Of a DNA stretch of 64,000 nt, positions 50,863 to 59,543 are shown piece by piece. A program made the position numbers and the translations under genes. The first letter of the stretch is position 1. Each line of letters opens with the position of its first letter. The notes under the pieces are model-generated. The model made no database searches. It was not told the DNA's origin and worked only from the letters and a program-made list of their open reading frames with translations. Source of the stretch: Pseudomonas sp. ML96 (GTDB taxonomy: Bacteria > Pseudomonadota > Gammaproteobacteria > Pseudomonadales > Pseudomonadaceae); contig NZ_JPMY01000041.1 of NCBI RefSeq assembly GCF_000761545.1, positions 1 to 64,000 of the forward strand, given 5' to 3'.

Positions 50863-51747
50863 ATGGCCCCCAAGGATCTGTTGCTGGCGCTGGTGGTGAT
50901 CGTCGCCTGGGGCCTCAACTTCGTGGTCATCCGCGTCGGCCTCGACGGCCTGCCGCCGATGCTGCTCGGCGCCCTGCGCTTCGTTCTGGCGGCGCTGCCG
51001 GTGTTCTTCGTGCGCCGGCCCAACCTGCCGTGGCGCTGGTTGATCGCCTATGGCGCGACCATTTCCCTCGGCCAGTTCGTGTTCCTGTTCCAGGCCATGG
51101 CCAACGGCATGCCGGCCGGCCTCGCCTCGCTGGTGCTGCAGTCGCAGGCTTTCTTCACCCTGGCTTTCGCCGCGCTGTTCCTTGGCGAGCGCATGCGTGG
51201 CGCCAGCCTGCTTGGTCTGCTGATCGCCGGTGGCGGGCTGCTCTTGATCGGCCTGCAGACCGGCCACTCGACCACGCTGCTGGGCATCGTGCTGACCCTG
51301 ATCGCCGCGTCGATGTGGGCGATGGGCAACGTGCTCACGCGCAAATTCGGCAAGGTCAACCTGATGGGCCTGGTGATCTGGGGCAGCCTGATTCCGCCGA
51401 TCCCGTTCTTCCTCCTCTCACTGTGGCTGGAAGGTCCGCAGCGCATCGAGCACGCGTTGCTCAACATCGGCATGAGTTCGGTGCTGGCCCTGCTGTACCT
51501 GGCGCTGGTCGCCACGCTGCTCGGCTACGGTCTGTGGAGCCGCCTGCTGTCGCGCTACCCTGCCGGGCAGGTGGCACCGTTCTCGCTGCTGGTGCCGGTG
51601 GTTGGGCTGAGCAGTTCGGCGGTGCTGTTGGGCGAGCGCCTCAGCACGCTGCAGTGGGCAGGTGCTGCGCTGGTGATGCTCGGCCTGTTGGTCAACGTGT
51701 TCGGCGGCAAGCTCTGGCAGCGCCTGCAGGGCACGCAAACCGCCTAG
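50863..51747 (+). CDS. EamA/DMT-family exporter
   Basis: A 294-residue inner-membrane protein with ten predicted helices in two EamA repeats (LLLALVVIVAWGLNFVVIRVGLDGLPPMLLGALRF at the start; second repeat from GIVLTLIAASMWAMGNVLTRKFG). This layout matches E. coli EamA (YdeD), an exporter of O-acetylserine and cysteine. Substrates of other members vary (amino acids, purines, drugs), so the cargo is not assigned. It is followed after 55 bp by the dGTPase gene on the same strand. Confidence 0.87.
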   Translation: MAPKDLLLALVVIVAWGLNFVVIRVGLDGLPPMLLGALRFVLAALPVFFVRRPNLPWRWLIAYGATISLGQFVFLFQAMANGMPAGLASLVLQSQAFFTLAFAALFLGERMRGASLLGLLIAGGGLLLIGLQTGHSTTLLGIVLTLIAASMWAMGNVLTRKFGKVNLMGLVIWGSLIPPIPFFLLSLWLEGPQRIEHALLNIGMSSVLALLYLALVATLLGYGLWSRLLSRYPAGQVAPFSLLVPVVGLSSSAVLLGERLSTLQWAGAALVMLGLLVNVFGGKLWQRLQGTQTA

Positions 51748-51802
51748 CCGAAGCGCTCGCCGGCGCGGTAGGCTGCGGGCCAACCGGCAAGGAGCGAGTG
51801 CG

Positions 51803-53269
51803 TTGGATTTCAAAGCGAAGATTTCCCTACGCCGTGCCCGCGACAGCGGCGCGGTGCCCGAGGTGGCAGACGAGGCCTGGCTGTTCGAGCTGAGCGAGCG
51901 GTTGGAAAGCGACCGCGGGCGCATCCTCAACTCGGCGGCGCTGCGCCGCCTGCAGCAGAAGACCCAGGTCTTCCCGCTGGAGCGCAATGCCGCGGTGCGC
52001 AGTCGCCTGACCCATTCGCTGGAAGTGCAGCAGGTCGGCCGGCACATCGTCCGCACGCTGTTCCACAAGCTCGGCTCGCGTGCTACCGACCATGGCCTGG
52101 ACGGCCTGGAGCGGGTGCTGGAAACGCTGGTGGAGATGGCCTGCCTGAGCCACGACATCGGTAATCCGCCGTTCGGCCACTTCGGCGAGTTCGCCATCGG
52201 CGACTGGTGTGCGCGGCACCTCGACACGCTATTCGCCACGGCCGTGCCGCAGGTCGACGCCGAGCTGCGCCAGCGCATGCTGCGCGACCTCAACAGCTTC
52301 GAGGGTAATGCCCAGGCCATTCGCCTGGTGCATCGCCTGCACGACATGAACCTGACCTACAGCCAGGCCGCCTGCATGCTCAAGTACGTGCGCGCGGCGC
52401 ACCAGCCGAAGCCGGAGAAGGGCAGCGCTGGCGCCTACCTGGGCAAGAAGCCCGGCTTCTACCTGAGCGAGGAAGGCTTTGTCACCCAGCTGTGGCAGAC
52501 GCTGGGCATGGCGTCGCAGACCCGCTACCCGCTGGTCTACGTGATGGAGGCGGCGGACGATATCTCCTACTGCCTGGCCGACCTGGAAGACGCGGTGGTC
52601 AAGGGCATTCTCGACCTGCCGCGCCTGTGCATGCTGCTGCGCGAGACCTTCGCTCGCTTCAAACCGCTGGACACACCAATTGATACCCGCGGGCGTAGCT
52701 TCGCCGAGCTGCTGGATGACGCCGGGCAGCGCGCCGACGCCGAGCCGGTGGACAAGGTCGGGCAGTTCTTCATCCGCCTGCGCGTGAACCTGATCCACCC
52801 TCTGGTGCAGCACGCCGCCGGGCAGTTCATCGAGCAGATAGACGCCGTCTACGCTGGCACCCTCGACCGCGCGCTGCTGGAGGACGACAGTCCGGCCTGC
52901 GCCGTGGTGCAGACCTTCAAGACGGTGGGCGCCGAGCAGGTGTTCTGCCACCGCGAGGTGGAGACCCTGCAGATACGTGGCCTGCGCATCCTGCAGGGGC
53001 TGCTGGACAGCTACGGGGCGCTGCTGGGCGTCAGCGCCGAGGGCTTCCAGGCACTGCTCGACGGCAAGGGCCGCGGCGACCAACGCATGCTGCTGCGCCG
53101 CTTGCCGACCCACCTGCTCAGTGCCTATCGCCAGGCGCTGACCGAGCACGCAGGAGACGATGCACCGGCCTGGGAGTTCTACCACCGCACGCGCCTGCTG
53201 CTGGACTTTGTCAGCGGCCTGACCGACCAGTTGGCGGAGGACGAGTACCGGGTGCTTAGCGCGCAGTAA
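51803..53269 (+). CDS. dgt: Deoxyguanosinetriphosphate triphosphohydrolase
   Basis: A 488-residue HD-domain dNTPase. Metal-site motifs: SRLTHSLEVQQVGRHI (H), MACLSHDIGNPPFGHFGE (HD) and YVMEAADDISYCLADLEDAV (D). It hydrolyses dGTP to deoxyguanosine and triphosphate, lowering dNTP pools. The start is TTG at 51803, supported by AAGGAG 8 nt upstream; I see no in-frame ATG or GTG that gives a complete N-terminus. It ends 10 nt before a strong bidirectional terminator. Confidence 0.9.
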   Translation: MDFKAKISLRRARDSGAVPEVADEAWLFELSERLESDRGRILNSAALRRLQQKTQVFPLERNAAVRSRLTHSLEVQQVGRHIVRTLFHKLGSRATDHGLDGLERVLETLVEMACLSHDIGNPPFGHFGEFAIGDWCARHLDTLFATAVPQVDAELRQRMLRDLNSFEGNAQAIRLVHRLHDMNLTYSQAACMLKYVRAAHQPKPEKGSAGAYLGKKPGFYLSEEGFVTQLWQTLGMASQTRYPLVYVMEAADDISYCLADLEDAVVKGILDLPRLCMLLRETFARFKPLDTPIDTRGRSFAELLDDAGQRADAEPVDKVGQFFIRLRVNLIHPLVQHAAGQFIEQIDAVYAGTLDRALLEDDSPACAVVQTFKTVGAEQVFCHREVETLQIRGLRILQGLLDSYGALLGVSAEGFQALLDGKGRGDQRMLLRRLPTHLLSAYRQALTEHAGDDAPAWEFYHRTRLLLDFVSGLTDQLAEDEYRVLSAQ

Positions 53270-53279
53270 TCGCAGGCAT

Positions 53280-53317
53280 AAAAAAGCCGGGCTTCCTTGC
53301 GGGAGCCCGGCTTTTTC
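53280..53317. terminator. Bidirectional terminator between dgt and ahpF
   Basis: AAAAAGCCGGGCT / AGCCCGGCTTTTT stem with a 10-nt loop; poly-A on the left and poly-T on the right let it end transcription of both converging genes. Confidence 0.9.
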
Positions 53318-53332
53318 GTTACGGCGTACCGA

Positions 53333-54889
53333 TCAGCTGGTGCGGATCAGGTGGTCGAAGGCGGACAGCGAGGCCTTGGAGCCTTCGCCGACGGCGATGA
53401 CGATCTGCTTGTACGGCACGGTGGTTACGTCACCGGCAGCGAACACGCCGGGGATGTTGGTAGCGCCCTTGGCGTCGACGATGATCTCGCCGAAGCGGTT
53501 GAGCTCCACGGTGCCTTTCAGCCAGTCGCTGTTCGGCAGCAGGCCGATCTGCACGAAGATGCCTTCCAGTTCGACGGTATGCAGCGCGTCGCTGGTGCGA
53601 TCCTTGTAGGTCAGGCCGGTGACCTTCTGGCCGTCGCCGACCACTTCGGTGGTCTGCGCGCTCTTGATCACGGTGACGTTCGGCAGGCTGTACAGCTTGT
53701 TCTGCAGCACGGCGTCGGCACGCAGGGTGTCGGCGAACTCCAGCAGGGTGACGTGGGCGACGATGCCGGCGAGATCAATCGCCGCCTCGACGCCGGAGTT
53801 ACCGCCGCCGATCACCGCCACGCGCTTGCCCTTGAACAGCGGACCGTCGCAGTGCGGGCAGAAGCACACGCCCTTGGCCTTGTATTGCTGTTCGCCGGGC
53901 ACGCCCATTTCACGCCAGCGGGCGCCGGTGGAGAGGATCACGGTCTTGGCCTTGAGCGAAGCGCCGTTGTCGAACTTCACTTCGTGCAGGCCACCTTCGG
54001 CACTGGCCGGAACCAGGGCGGAGGCGCGTTGCAGGTTCATGATGTCGACTTCGTACTGACGCACGTGTTCTTCCAGGGCGCGGGCCAGTTTCGGGCCTTC
54101 GGTCTCTTGCACCGAGATGAAGTTCTCGATGGCCATGGTGTCCAGCACCTGGCCGCCGAAACGCTCGGCGGCAACGCCGGTACGGATGCCTTTACGCGCG
54201 GCGTAGATGGCCGCTGCGGCGCCGGCCGGGCCACCGCCGACTACCAGCACGTCGAAGGCGTCCTTGGCGTTCATCTTCTCGGCATCGCGGTTGCCGGCCT
54301 GGGTGTCGATCTTGGCGAGGATTTCCTTCACCTCCATGCGACCCGAAGCGAACACTTCACCGTTCAGGTAGATGCTCGGCACGGCCATGATCTGGCGACG
54401 CTCGACTTCTTCCTGGAACAGCGCGCCGTCGATGGACACGTTGCGGATGTTGGGGTTGAGCACGGCCATCAGGTTCAGCGCCTGGACCACGTCCGGGCAG
54501 TTCTGGCAGGACAGCGAGAAGTAGGTTTCGAACTCGAAGCGGCCTTCGATGCTCTTGATCTGCTCGATGGTTTCCGCGTCCAGCTTGGACGGGTGGCCGC
54601 CGACCTGCAGCAGGGCCAGTACCAGCGAGGTGAATTCGTGGCCCATGGGGATGCCGGCGAAGGTAACGCCGATATCCGCACCCGGGCGATTGAGCGAGAA
54701 CGACGGGCGACGTGCGTCGTTGCCATCGGTCTTGAGGGTGATCTTGTCGGTCAGGCCGACGATGTCTTTGAGCAGTCCGAGCAGTTCCTGAGACTTCTCG
54801 CCGTCATCGAGGGAAGCGACGATCTCGAACGGCTGGGTGACCTTCTCGAGGTAGGCCTTCAACTGGGTTTGCAGATTGGCGTCCAACAT
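53333..54889 (-). CDS. ahpF: Alkyl hydroperoxide reductase subunit F
   Basis: A 518-residue flavoprotein disulfide reductase. The N-terminal tandem thioredoxin-like domain has CQNC. The C-terminal thioredoxin-reductase-like domain carries GGGPAGAAAAIYAARKG (FAD), CPHCDGP (redox disulfide), VIGGGNSGVEAAIDL (NADH) and GVFAAGDVTTVPYKQ. It reduces AhpC with NADH to scavenge peroxides. It lies 141 bp downstream of ahpC with a hairpin between them, an arrangement known to give less AhpF than AhpC. Confidence 0.95.
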   Translation of the reverse strand: MLDANLQTQLKAYLEKVTQPFEIVASLDDGEKSQELLGLLKDIVGLTDKITLKTDGNDARRPSFSLNRPGADIGVTFAGIPMGHEFTSLVLALLQVGGHPSKLDAETIEQIKSIEGRFEFETYFSLSCQNCPDVVQALNLMAVLNPNIRNVSIDGALFQEEVERRQIMAVPSIYLNGEVFASGRMEVKEILAKIDTQAGNRDAEKMNAKDAFDVLVVGGGPAGAAAAIYAARKGIRTGVAAERFGGQVLDTMAIENFISVQETEGPKLARALEEHVRQYEVDIMNLQRASALVPASAEGGLHEVKFDNGASLKAKTVILSTGARWREMGVPGEQQYKAKGVCFCPHCDGPLFKGKRVAVIGGGNSGVEAAIDLAGIVAHVTLLEFADTLRADAVLQNKLYSLPNVTVIKSAQTTEVVGDGQKVTGLTYKDRTSDALHTVELEGIFVQIGLLPNSDWLKGTVELNRFGEIIVDAKGATNIPGVFAAGDVTTVPYKQIVIAVGEGSKASLSAFDHLIRTS

Positions 54890-54923
54890 GACGGGAATCC
54901 TCTAGCGAATAGCGAATTTCGGA

Positions 54924-54958
54924 CAAACAAACGCCCGGACGGATCGCGCCCGGGCGTT
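54924..54958 (-). terminator. Hairpin between ahpC and ahpF
   Basis: Minus-strand stem AACGCCCGG / CCGGGCGTT with an 11-nt loop followed by TGTTTGTCC, in the ahpC-ahpF gap. Likely a partial terminator or processing element. Confidence 0.6.
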
Positions 54959-55030
54959 CGGGCACTTGCGGCTGGGTTACAGCCGGCGAAGCGCAAGGCG
55001 GAGTGGGGCCTATGCGGCCCCGGGCAGATC

Positions 55031-55594
55031 TTAGATCTTGCCGACCAGGTCCAGGGACGGAGCCAGGGTCTTCTCGCCTTCTTTCCACTTGGCCGGGCAA
55101 ACTTGACCCGGGTTGGCGGCGGTGTACTGAGCAGCTTTCAGCTTGCGCAGGGTCTCGGAAACGTCACGAGCGATTTCGTTCGAGTGGATTTCCAGGGTCT
55201 TGATCACGCCTTCCGGGTTGATCACGAAGGTGCCACGCAGAGCCAGACCTTCTTCAGCGATGTGTACGCCGAAAGCGTTGGTCAGCTGGTGGGTCGGATC
55301 GCCGATCAGCGGGAACTGAGCCTTGCCAACGGCCGGGGAAGTTTCGTGCCACACCTTGTGGGAGAAGTGGGTGTCGGTGGTGACGATGTACACCTCGGCA
55401 CCGGCCTTCTGGAACTCGGCGTAGTTGTTGGCGGCGTCTTCGATTTCGGTCGGGCAGTTGAAGGTGAAGGCGGCCGGCATGAAGATCAGCACGGACCACT
55501 TGCCTTTCAGGCTCTGCTCGGTGACCTGGATGAACTCGCCATTGTGGAAGGCGTTGGCGGTAAAGGGTTGAACCTGGGTGTTGATCAGGGACAT
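55031..55594 (-). CDS. ahpC: Alkyl hydroperoxide reductase subunit C (2-Cys peroxiredoxin)
   Basis: A 187-residue peroxiredoxin. Peroxidatic Cys47 lies in FTFNCPTE and resolving Cys166 in GQVCPAKW, with the catalytic Thr/Arg context of the AhpC-Prx1 family. It reduces H2O2, alkyl peroxides and peroxynitrite. The start at 55594 has AGGAG 8 nt upstream; the 29 open upstream codons are leader. An OxyR-like site lies 70-106 bp upstream. Codon usage is strongly optimised, as expected for an abundant protein. Confidence 0.96.
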   Translation of the reverse strand: MSLINTQVQPFTANAFHNGEFIQVTEQSLKGKWSVLIFMPAAFTFNCPTEIEDAANNYAEFQKAGAEVYIVTTDTHFSHKVWHETSPAVGKAQFPLIGDPTHQLTNAFGVHIAEEGLALRGTFVINPEGVIKTLEIHSNEIARDVSETLRKLKAAQYTAANPGQVCPAKWKEGEKTLAPSLDLVGKI

Positions 55595-55663
55595 GAGAGA
55601 ACTCCTGTTGGGGTTTGGAAACTTGATGCTGCGCATACTAACCGCATCAGCTGTAATCGCTAA

Positions 55664-55700
55664 ATTGAATGAAGGCATCAAGACGATTGGCTCGATCTAT
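55664..55700 (-). promoter_or_regulatory. OxyR-type binding site upstream of ahpC
   Basis: On the minus strand ATAGATCGAGCCAAT, a 7-bp gap, then ATGCCTTCATTCAAT. The first half matches the OxyR tetranucleotide pattern ATAG-T-A-CTAT at most positions, the second more weakly; spacing and distance to ahpC are right for OxyR activation. Confidence 0.5.
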
Positions 55701-55737
55701 AGGCAATCGTCTAAAAGGAGGCGGTTTTCTATTACGG

Positions 55738-56346
55738 TCAGCCGGCGATTTGTAGTTGTGGGTGCCGTTGACGGTACTGCTCGAAGATGAACTGGCGGAT
55801 GCATTCCGCGTGTTCACTGTTGTGCATCTGCAGGCTGTAGGCCGCTCGATGGCGGCCGATCCGGCGGATACGCCGGCCCTTGATGGGCAGGCTCTCGCAA
55901 CCTGGCAGCTGGAGCCACAGGCTGAATTTTTCGGGTGGCTCGCGCAATGGCGAGCTTAGCACCAGGCTACCGGGCGCCAGTTCGAAAACCAGCAGCTCGC
56001 TCTCGTCACCATTGCTGTCGCGCAGGTGCAGTGGTTCGTCGAGATCCAGGCGCCAGGGGCGGCTCACGTCGCCATCTTCAAAGATGCTGGGGGCGCCCAT
56101 TTCCAGTTGCATGCCGTGCAGCTCGTCTTCCACCAGTTGCAGGGGGAAGGTCATGCGGCAGTCGTCCATCTGCGCGTCCAGGCTGAGCCTGGCGTGGCTG
56201 CCCAGGCGGGCGAGCAGGGCGTTGGCCAGTGGCCCGCCGTCGACCTTGAAGGCGCGAACCGACAAGGGTTTACCGATCAGCTGGCTGCTGAATACCTGAC
56301 GTATGAAGTCCAGCTCCTCGCTGGACAGAGTTGAATGGTCGGACAT
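55738..56346 (-). CDS. Hypothetical protein with possible PilZ-like C-terminus, 202 aa
   Basis: A soluble protein (MSDHSTLSSEELDFIRQVFSSQLIG...). The centre (about 60-150) is beta-rich, and the C-terminal half includes SLWLQLPGCESLPIKGRRIRRIGRHRAAYSLQM, which resembles a PilZ-type barrel with basic residues. The classical RxxxR / D-SxxG c-di-GMP motifs are not clear, so this is only a resemblance. The start at 56346 follows GGAGG; a longer frame upstream is unlikely. It is divergent from the flavodoxin gene. Confidence 0.6.
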   Translation of the reverse strand: MSDHSTLSSEELDFIRQVFSSQLIGKPLSVRAFKVDGGPLANALLARLGSHARLSLDAQMDDCRMTFPLQLVEDELHGMQLEMGAPSIFEDGDVSRPWRLDLDEPLHLRDSNGDESELLVFELAPGSLVLSSPLREPPEKFSLWLQLPGCESLPIKGRRIRRIGRHRAAYSLQMHNSEHAECIRQFIFEQYRQRHPQLQIAG

Positions 56347-56509
56347 GGTGCCCTCCAAGGGGCTACGCACTGTGGCCGAAAGCAAGAAATGCGCCTGTCC
56401 CTGGGCGCTGGCGACCACCAGTGTAGGACGGCCGGCGCAGCGGCGAGTTCCCCGTCAGCCGACATACGGCATAATGCGCGGCGTTTTTTCCCGATCTCTG
56501 GAGTGCCTC

Positions 56510-56959
56510 ATGAAAGTCGCCATCCTCTCTGGTTCCGTCTATGGAGCTGCCGAAGACGTCGCCCGGGTTGCCGTGCAGATGCTGGAAGGCGCCGGCTTCG
56601 AGGCCTGGCACAAGCCCGGCGTGGCGTTCGAGGAAGTGCTGGCTTTCGCTCCCGAGGCGATCCTGGTGGTGACCTCCACCACCGGCATGGGCGAGCTGCC
56701 CGGCAACCTGCAGAACCTCTACTACGCGCTGCGTGACCGTTTCCCGGCATGGAGCGGCCTGCCTGGCGCGGTGATTGCCCTGGGCGACTCCAGCTACGAC
56801 GTGTTCTGTGGCGGTGGCGAGCAGATGCGCGAGCTGCTGCTGGAGCTGGGCGTGCGCGAGGCGCTGCCGATGCTGCGCCTGGATGCCAGCGAAACCGTCA
56901 CCCCGGACAGCGATGCCAAGCCCTGGCTGGCCGAGCTGGCGCAAGCGCTGAAAGGCTGA
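56510..56959 (+). CDS. Flavodoxin (MioC-like)
   Basis: A 149-residue single-domain flavodoxin: phosphate loop SGSVYGAAEDVA (residues about 7-18), the STTGMGELPGNLQNLYYAL flavin loop and IALGDSSYDVFCGGGEQM. It should carry FMN electrons. MioC-like members in E. coli assist biotin synthase, and the pseudomonad role is less defined. The start is the first ATG giving MKVAIL. Its stop overlaps the start of the next gene (TGATG), so the cupin protein is co-translated. Confidence 0.88.
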   Translation: MKVAILSGSVYGAAEDVARVAVQMLEGAGFEAWHKPGVAFEEVLAFAPEAILVVTSTTGMGELPGNLQNLYYALRDRFPAWSGLPGAVIALGDSSYDVFCGGGEQMRELLLELGVREALPMLRLDASETVTPDSDAKPWLAELAQALKG

Positions 56960-57426
56960 TGCACACGCGCGCCGCCGAGCTGATCCGCGAGCTGCAGCTG
57001 GCCGCCCACCCCGAGGGCGGTTACTACCGGCGGCTGTTCACCTCATCGGTGCGCGATACCCATGGTCGCGCCGCCTCCAGCGCCATTCTGTTCCTCCTGC
57101 CCGGCGGCACCGCCAGTCGCTGGCACCGCATCGATGCCGACGAGCTGTGGCATTTCCACGAAGGCGCGCCGCTGGAGCTGTTGATCGGTGAGTCAGCGGA
57201 TGCCGTGCGCCGCGAAGTGCTCGGCCCGGTGGCGCTGGATCAACTGCCGCAACGCGTGGTGCCGGCGAATGCCTGGCAGGCCGCGCGCAGTCTGGGCGAT
57301 TTCACCCTGGTCGGTTGCACGGTGGCGCCGGAGTTTCGCTTCGAGGACTTCCGTCTGCTCGCCGACGATCCGGTCGCGCAGTCGGCCTGGCCGCTGCTGG
57401 GGCGCGACTACTCCGAGCTGGTCTGA
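56959..57426 (+). CDS. Cupin_5/DUF985 family protein
   Basis: A 155-residue cupin: LAAHPEGGYYRRLFTS (DUF985 signature), SAILFLLPGGTASRWHRIDADELWHFHEGAPLELLIG with the metal-type His/Glu set, and the FTLVGCTVAPEFRFEDF strand. The start overlaps the flavodoxin stop. Function of DUF985 is unknown; related folds bind sugars or metals. The last 19 nt overlap the end of the convergent LysR gene. Confidence 0.87.
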   Translation: MHTRAAELIRELQLAAHPEGGYYRRLFTSSVRDTHGRAASSAILFLLPGGTASRWHRIDADELWHFHEGAPLELLIGESADAVRREVLGPVALDQLPQRVVPANAWQAARSLGDFTLVGCTVAPEFRFEDFRLLADDPVAQSAWPLLGRDYSELV

Positions 57427-58298
57427 GCCTGCTCTGCCAGCAGGTCGAGCCAGGCCTGAGCGGCGCGTGACAGGTAGGCGCCGCGGCGCCAGATGAAGGC
57501 GATGTCCCAGCGCAGGTTCGACTCGTGCAGCGCCACCCGCACCACGCCTGGTCGTTCCAGCTCACGCGCGACGATGCGCGGCAGCAGCACCACACCTTGC
57601 CCGGCCGCCACCAGCGCGGCGAGGAAGTCGGCCTGGCCGCTGCGCCCGCCTTCCAGTGGGGTGAAACCGGCTTCCTGGCAGGCGCGCAGCAGGCGGTCGT
57701 TGAGGGTGAAGCTTTGCTGGTAGAGCAGGAAGGGCGTGTCGGCCAGCTCCTTCAGACTCACCCCGGCGGCGCCCGCCAGCGCATGGCCGGCCGGCAGCAG
57801 CACGTCCAGCGGTTCGTTGCAGAACGGCTGGCTGGCGAAGGCCGGATCATCCGGCTGCAGGCCGGCGCCCAGTTCCAGTTCGCCACTCAGCACCAATTGT
57901 TCGACCAGCTTGCTGCCGCCCTCCTGCAGGTGCACGACGATGTTCGGGTAGCGCCGCCGGTACTCGGCGAACAACCCGGCGAACAGCGCATCGCTGCCCA
58001 GCAGCGGCAGGCCCAGGCGTAGCTCGCCGCGCTCCAGCTGACCGAGGTCATCCAGTTCGCGCAGCAGCTCCTGGCGCAGGCGCAGGAAGTCCTCGGCGCG
58101 GCGCTGCACCACGCGCCCGGCATCGGTCAGGCGCAGGTGCGGGCCGCTGCGCTCGAGCAATTGCACGCCGAGGCGCTGCTCCAGCTGCGCCACCTGCTTG
58201 CTGACCGCCGACTGGCTGGCGTGCAGCACGCCGGCGGCCTGGGTGAAGCCGCCCTGGCGCACCACTTCGGCAAAGGCGCGCAGCTGTTTGAATTCCAT
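57408..58298 (-). CDS. LysR-family regulator of the CidA/CidB genes (CidR-like)
   Basis: A 296-residue LTTR with HTH MEFKQLRAFAEVVRQGGFTQAAGVLHASQSAVSKQVAQLEQRLG and a CysB/CbbR-type effector domain (LGLPLLGSDALFAGLFAEYRRRYPNIVVHLQEGG). It is divergent from the CidA/LrgA-CidB/LrgB genes across an 86-bp gap, the classic position of CidR. The gap contains CGAA-CAA-TTCG (58317-58327) and TTCCA-TTC-TGGAA (58293-58305) small inverted repeats as possible sites. Likely effector: a carboxylate such as acetate or pyruvate-derived signal, by analogy with CidR. Confidence 0.87.
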   Translation of the reverse strand: MEFKQLRAFAEVVRQGGFTQAAGVLHASQSAVSKQVAQLEQRLGVQLLERSGPHLRLTDAGRVVQRRAEDFLRLRQELLRELDDLGQLERGELRLGLPLLGSDALFAGLFAEYRRRYPNIVVHLQEGGSKLVEQLVLSGELELGAGLQPDDPAFASQPFCNEPLDVLLPAGHALAGAAGVSLKELADTPFLLYQQSFTLNDRLLRACQEAGFTPLEGGRSGQADFLAALVAAGQGVVLLPRIVARELERPGVVRVALHESNLRWDIAFIWRRGAYLSRAAQAWLDLLAEQAQTSSE

Positions 58299-58384
58299 TC
58301 TGGAATGCCTTTCATTCGAACAATTCGCTTTTGGGATGATAGGCCCGCGCTTAACCTGCTTGCCAGTGCAAGAGGGTTTTCGCC

Positions 58385-58771
58385 GTGAATCGCGCGCGTG
58401 TGGGTCATCTGTTTCGTCTGGGCGCCGAGTTGGCCGTGCTGCTCGGCCTGTACCTGCTCGGTTGCCAGCTGGCCGCCTGGCTGGGCTGGCCGATTCCGGG
58501 CGGCGTCATCGGCCTGGGTCTGCTGCTGGCGGCCTTCGCCAGTGGTCGGGTGAAACCGGCGGCTCTGCAACTGGGCGCCGGTCTGTTGCTGGCCGAGATG
58601 CTGCTGTTCTTCATTCCGGCGCTGATGAGCCTGCTCGACTACGGCGCGCTGCTGCGCGAGGAGGGCTGGCGGATCATGCTGGTGATCGGCAGCAGCACTC
58701 TGCTGGTGATGTTGACCACGGCGCTGACCGTGGAGGCCATGTGCCGCTGGAGGATGCGCCGTGAACCTTGA
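58385..58771 (+). CDS. CidA/LrgA family membrane protein
   Basis: A 128-residue protein with four hydrophobic helices. The CidA/LrgA signature GWPIPGGVIGLGLLLAAF lies at about 35-52, and GAGLLLAEMLLFFIPALMSLLDYG at about 64-87. It belongs to the holin-like family linked to pyruvate/3-hydroxypropionate uptake and cell-death control. The start is GTG at 58385. Its end overlaps the start of the LrgB gene by 11 nt, so the pair is coupled. Confidence 0.9.
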   Translation: MNRARVGHLFRLGAELAVLLGLYLLGCQLAAWLGWPIPGGVIGLGLLLAAFASGRVKPAALQLGAGLLLAEMLLFFIPALMSLLDYGALLREEGWRIMLVIGSSTLLVMLTTALTVEAMCRWRMRREP

Positions 58772-59447
58772 GCCCATGCCGCTGTTCTGGCTGGGCCTGA
58801 CCCTGGCCGCCTACCTGTTCAGCCGCTGGGCCTATCGGCGCAGCGGGCGCTATCTGTTGTCGCCGCTGCTGTTGGTGCCCGCCGTGCTGCTGGCGGTGGC
58901 CGTGCCGTTGCATACCGATTACGCCGAGTATTCCAGCAACACGCACCTGCTGATGGCGCTGCTCGGCCCGGCCACCGTGGCCTTCGCCGTGCCGATCTGG
59001 CAGCAGCGTGCGCTGCTGGCGCGGCACTGGCCGGCGCTGTTGCTGGGCATGCTGGCCGGCAGCGCGGTGGCCATCGCCAGTTCCTGGTGGCTGGCCAATG
59101 CCCTGGCGCTGGACGGCGAGGTCAGCCGTTCGCTGGTGCCGCGTTCGATCACCACGCCGTTTGCCATGCCGGTGGCGCAGAGCCTCGGCGGCGTGCCGGA
59201 GCTGGCGGCGATCTTCGTCATGCTTACCGGCACCTTCGGCGCCCTGGTCGGCGGCCTGCTGCTGAAGTGGCTGCCGCTGCGCACGGCGCTGGCGCGGGGC
59301 GCGCTGTTCGGCGTCGGCGCGCACGGCGCCGGGGTGGCGCGGGCCCAGGAAGTGGGGCGCGAAGAAGGCACCGTGGCCGGTCTGGTAATGGTGCTGATGG
59401 GCTTGCTCAACCTGTTTGCCGCGCCGTTGCTGCTGATCCTGCTGTGA
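58761..59447 (+). CDS. CidB/LrgB family membrane protein
   Basis: A 228-residue polytopic protein with YLFSRWAYRRSGRYLLSPLLLVPAVLLAV, LLGPATVAFAVPIWQQRALL and LVPRSITTPFAMPVAQSLGGVPELAAIFVMLTGTFGALVG, the conserved LrgB blocks. GTG start. It partners the small CidA/LrgA protein. The following 96-bp gap carries an A-rich hairpin before the aldolase gene. Confidence 0.92.
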   Translation: MNLEPMPLFWLGLTLAAYLFSRWAYRRSGRYLLSPLLLVPAVLLAVAVPLHTDYAEYSSNTHLLMALLGPATVAFAVPIWQQRALLARHWPALLLGMLAGSAVAIASSWWLANALALDGEVSRSLVPRSITTPFAMPVAQSLGGVPELAAIFVMLTGTFGALVGGLLLKWLPLRTALARGALFGVGAHGAGVARAQEVGREEGTVAGLVMVLMGLLNLFAAPLLLILL

Positions 59448-59513
59448 CCTGCAAGGCCACTGCGCTGGCCCGCAAGGCGACTGGTCGCACGCGCGTCGCT
59501 CGCTAGACTCCTC

Positions 59514-59531
59514 GGCACAACAACAAGTGCC
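59514..59531 (+). promoter_or_regulatory. Hairpin with AACAACAA loop before the class II aldolase gene
   Basis: GGCAC / GTGCC stem holding AACAACAA (59519-59526) in the 8-nt loop, directly followed by GAGG and the ATG at 59544. AACAACAA is a perfect AANAANAA motif as recognised by Pseudomonas Hfq/Crc, and similar loops carry the motif in CrcZ/CrcY RNAs. Confidence 0.55.
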
Positions 59532-59543
59532 GAGGTGATTGCC

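Noticed and set aside
53297..55663. A 788-codon open frame on the plus strand opposite ahpC and ahpF
   Set aside because: It is antisense to two unmistakable genes; long opposite-strand frames follow from strong third-position GC bias. Its translation is Gly/Val/Gln-rich with no domain.
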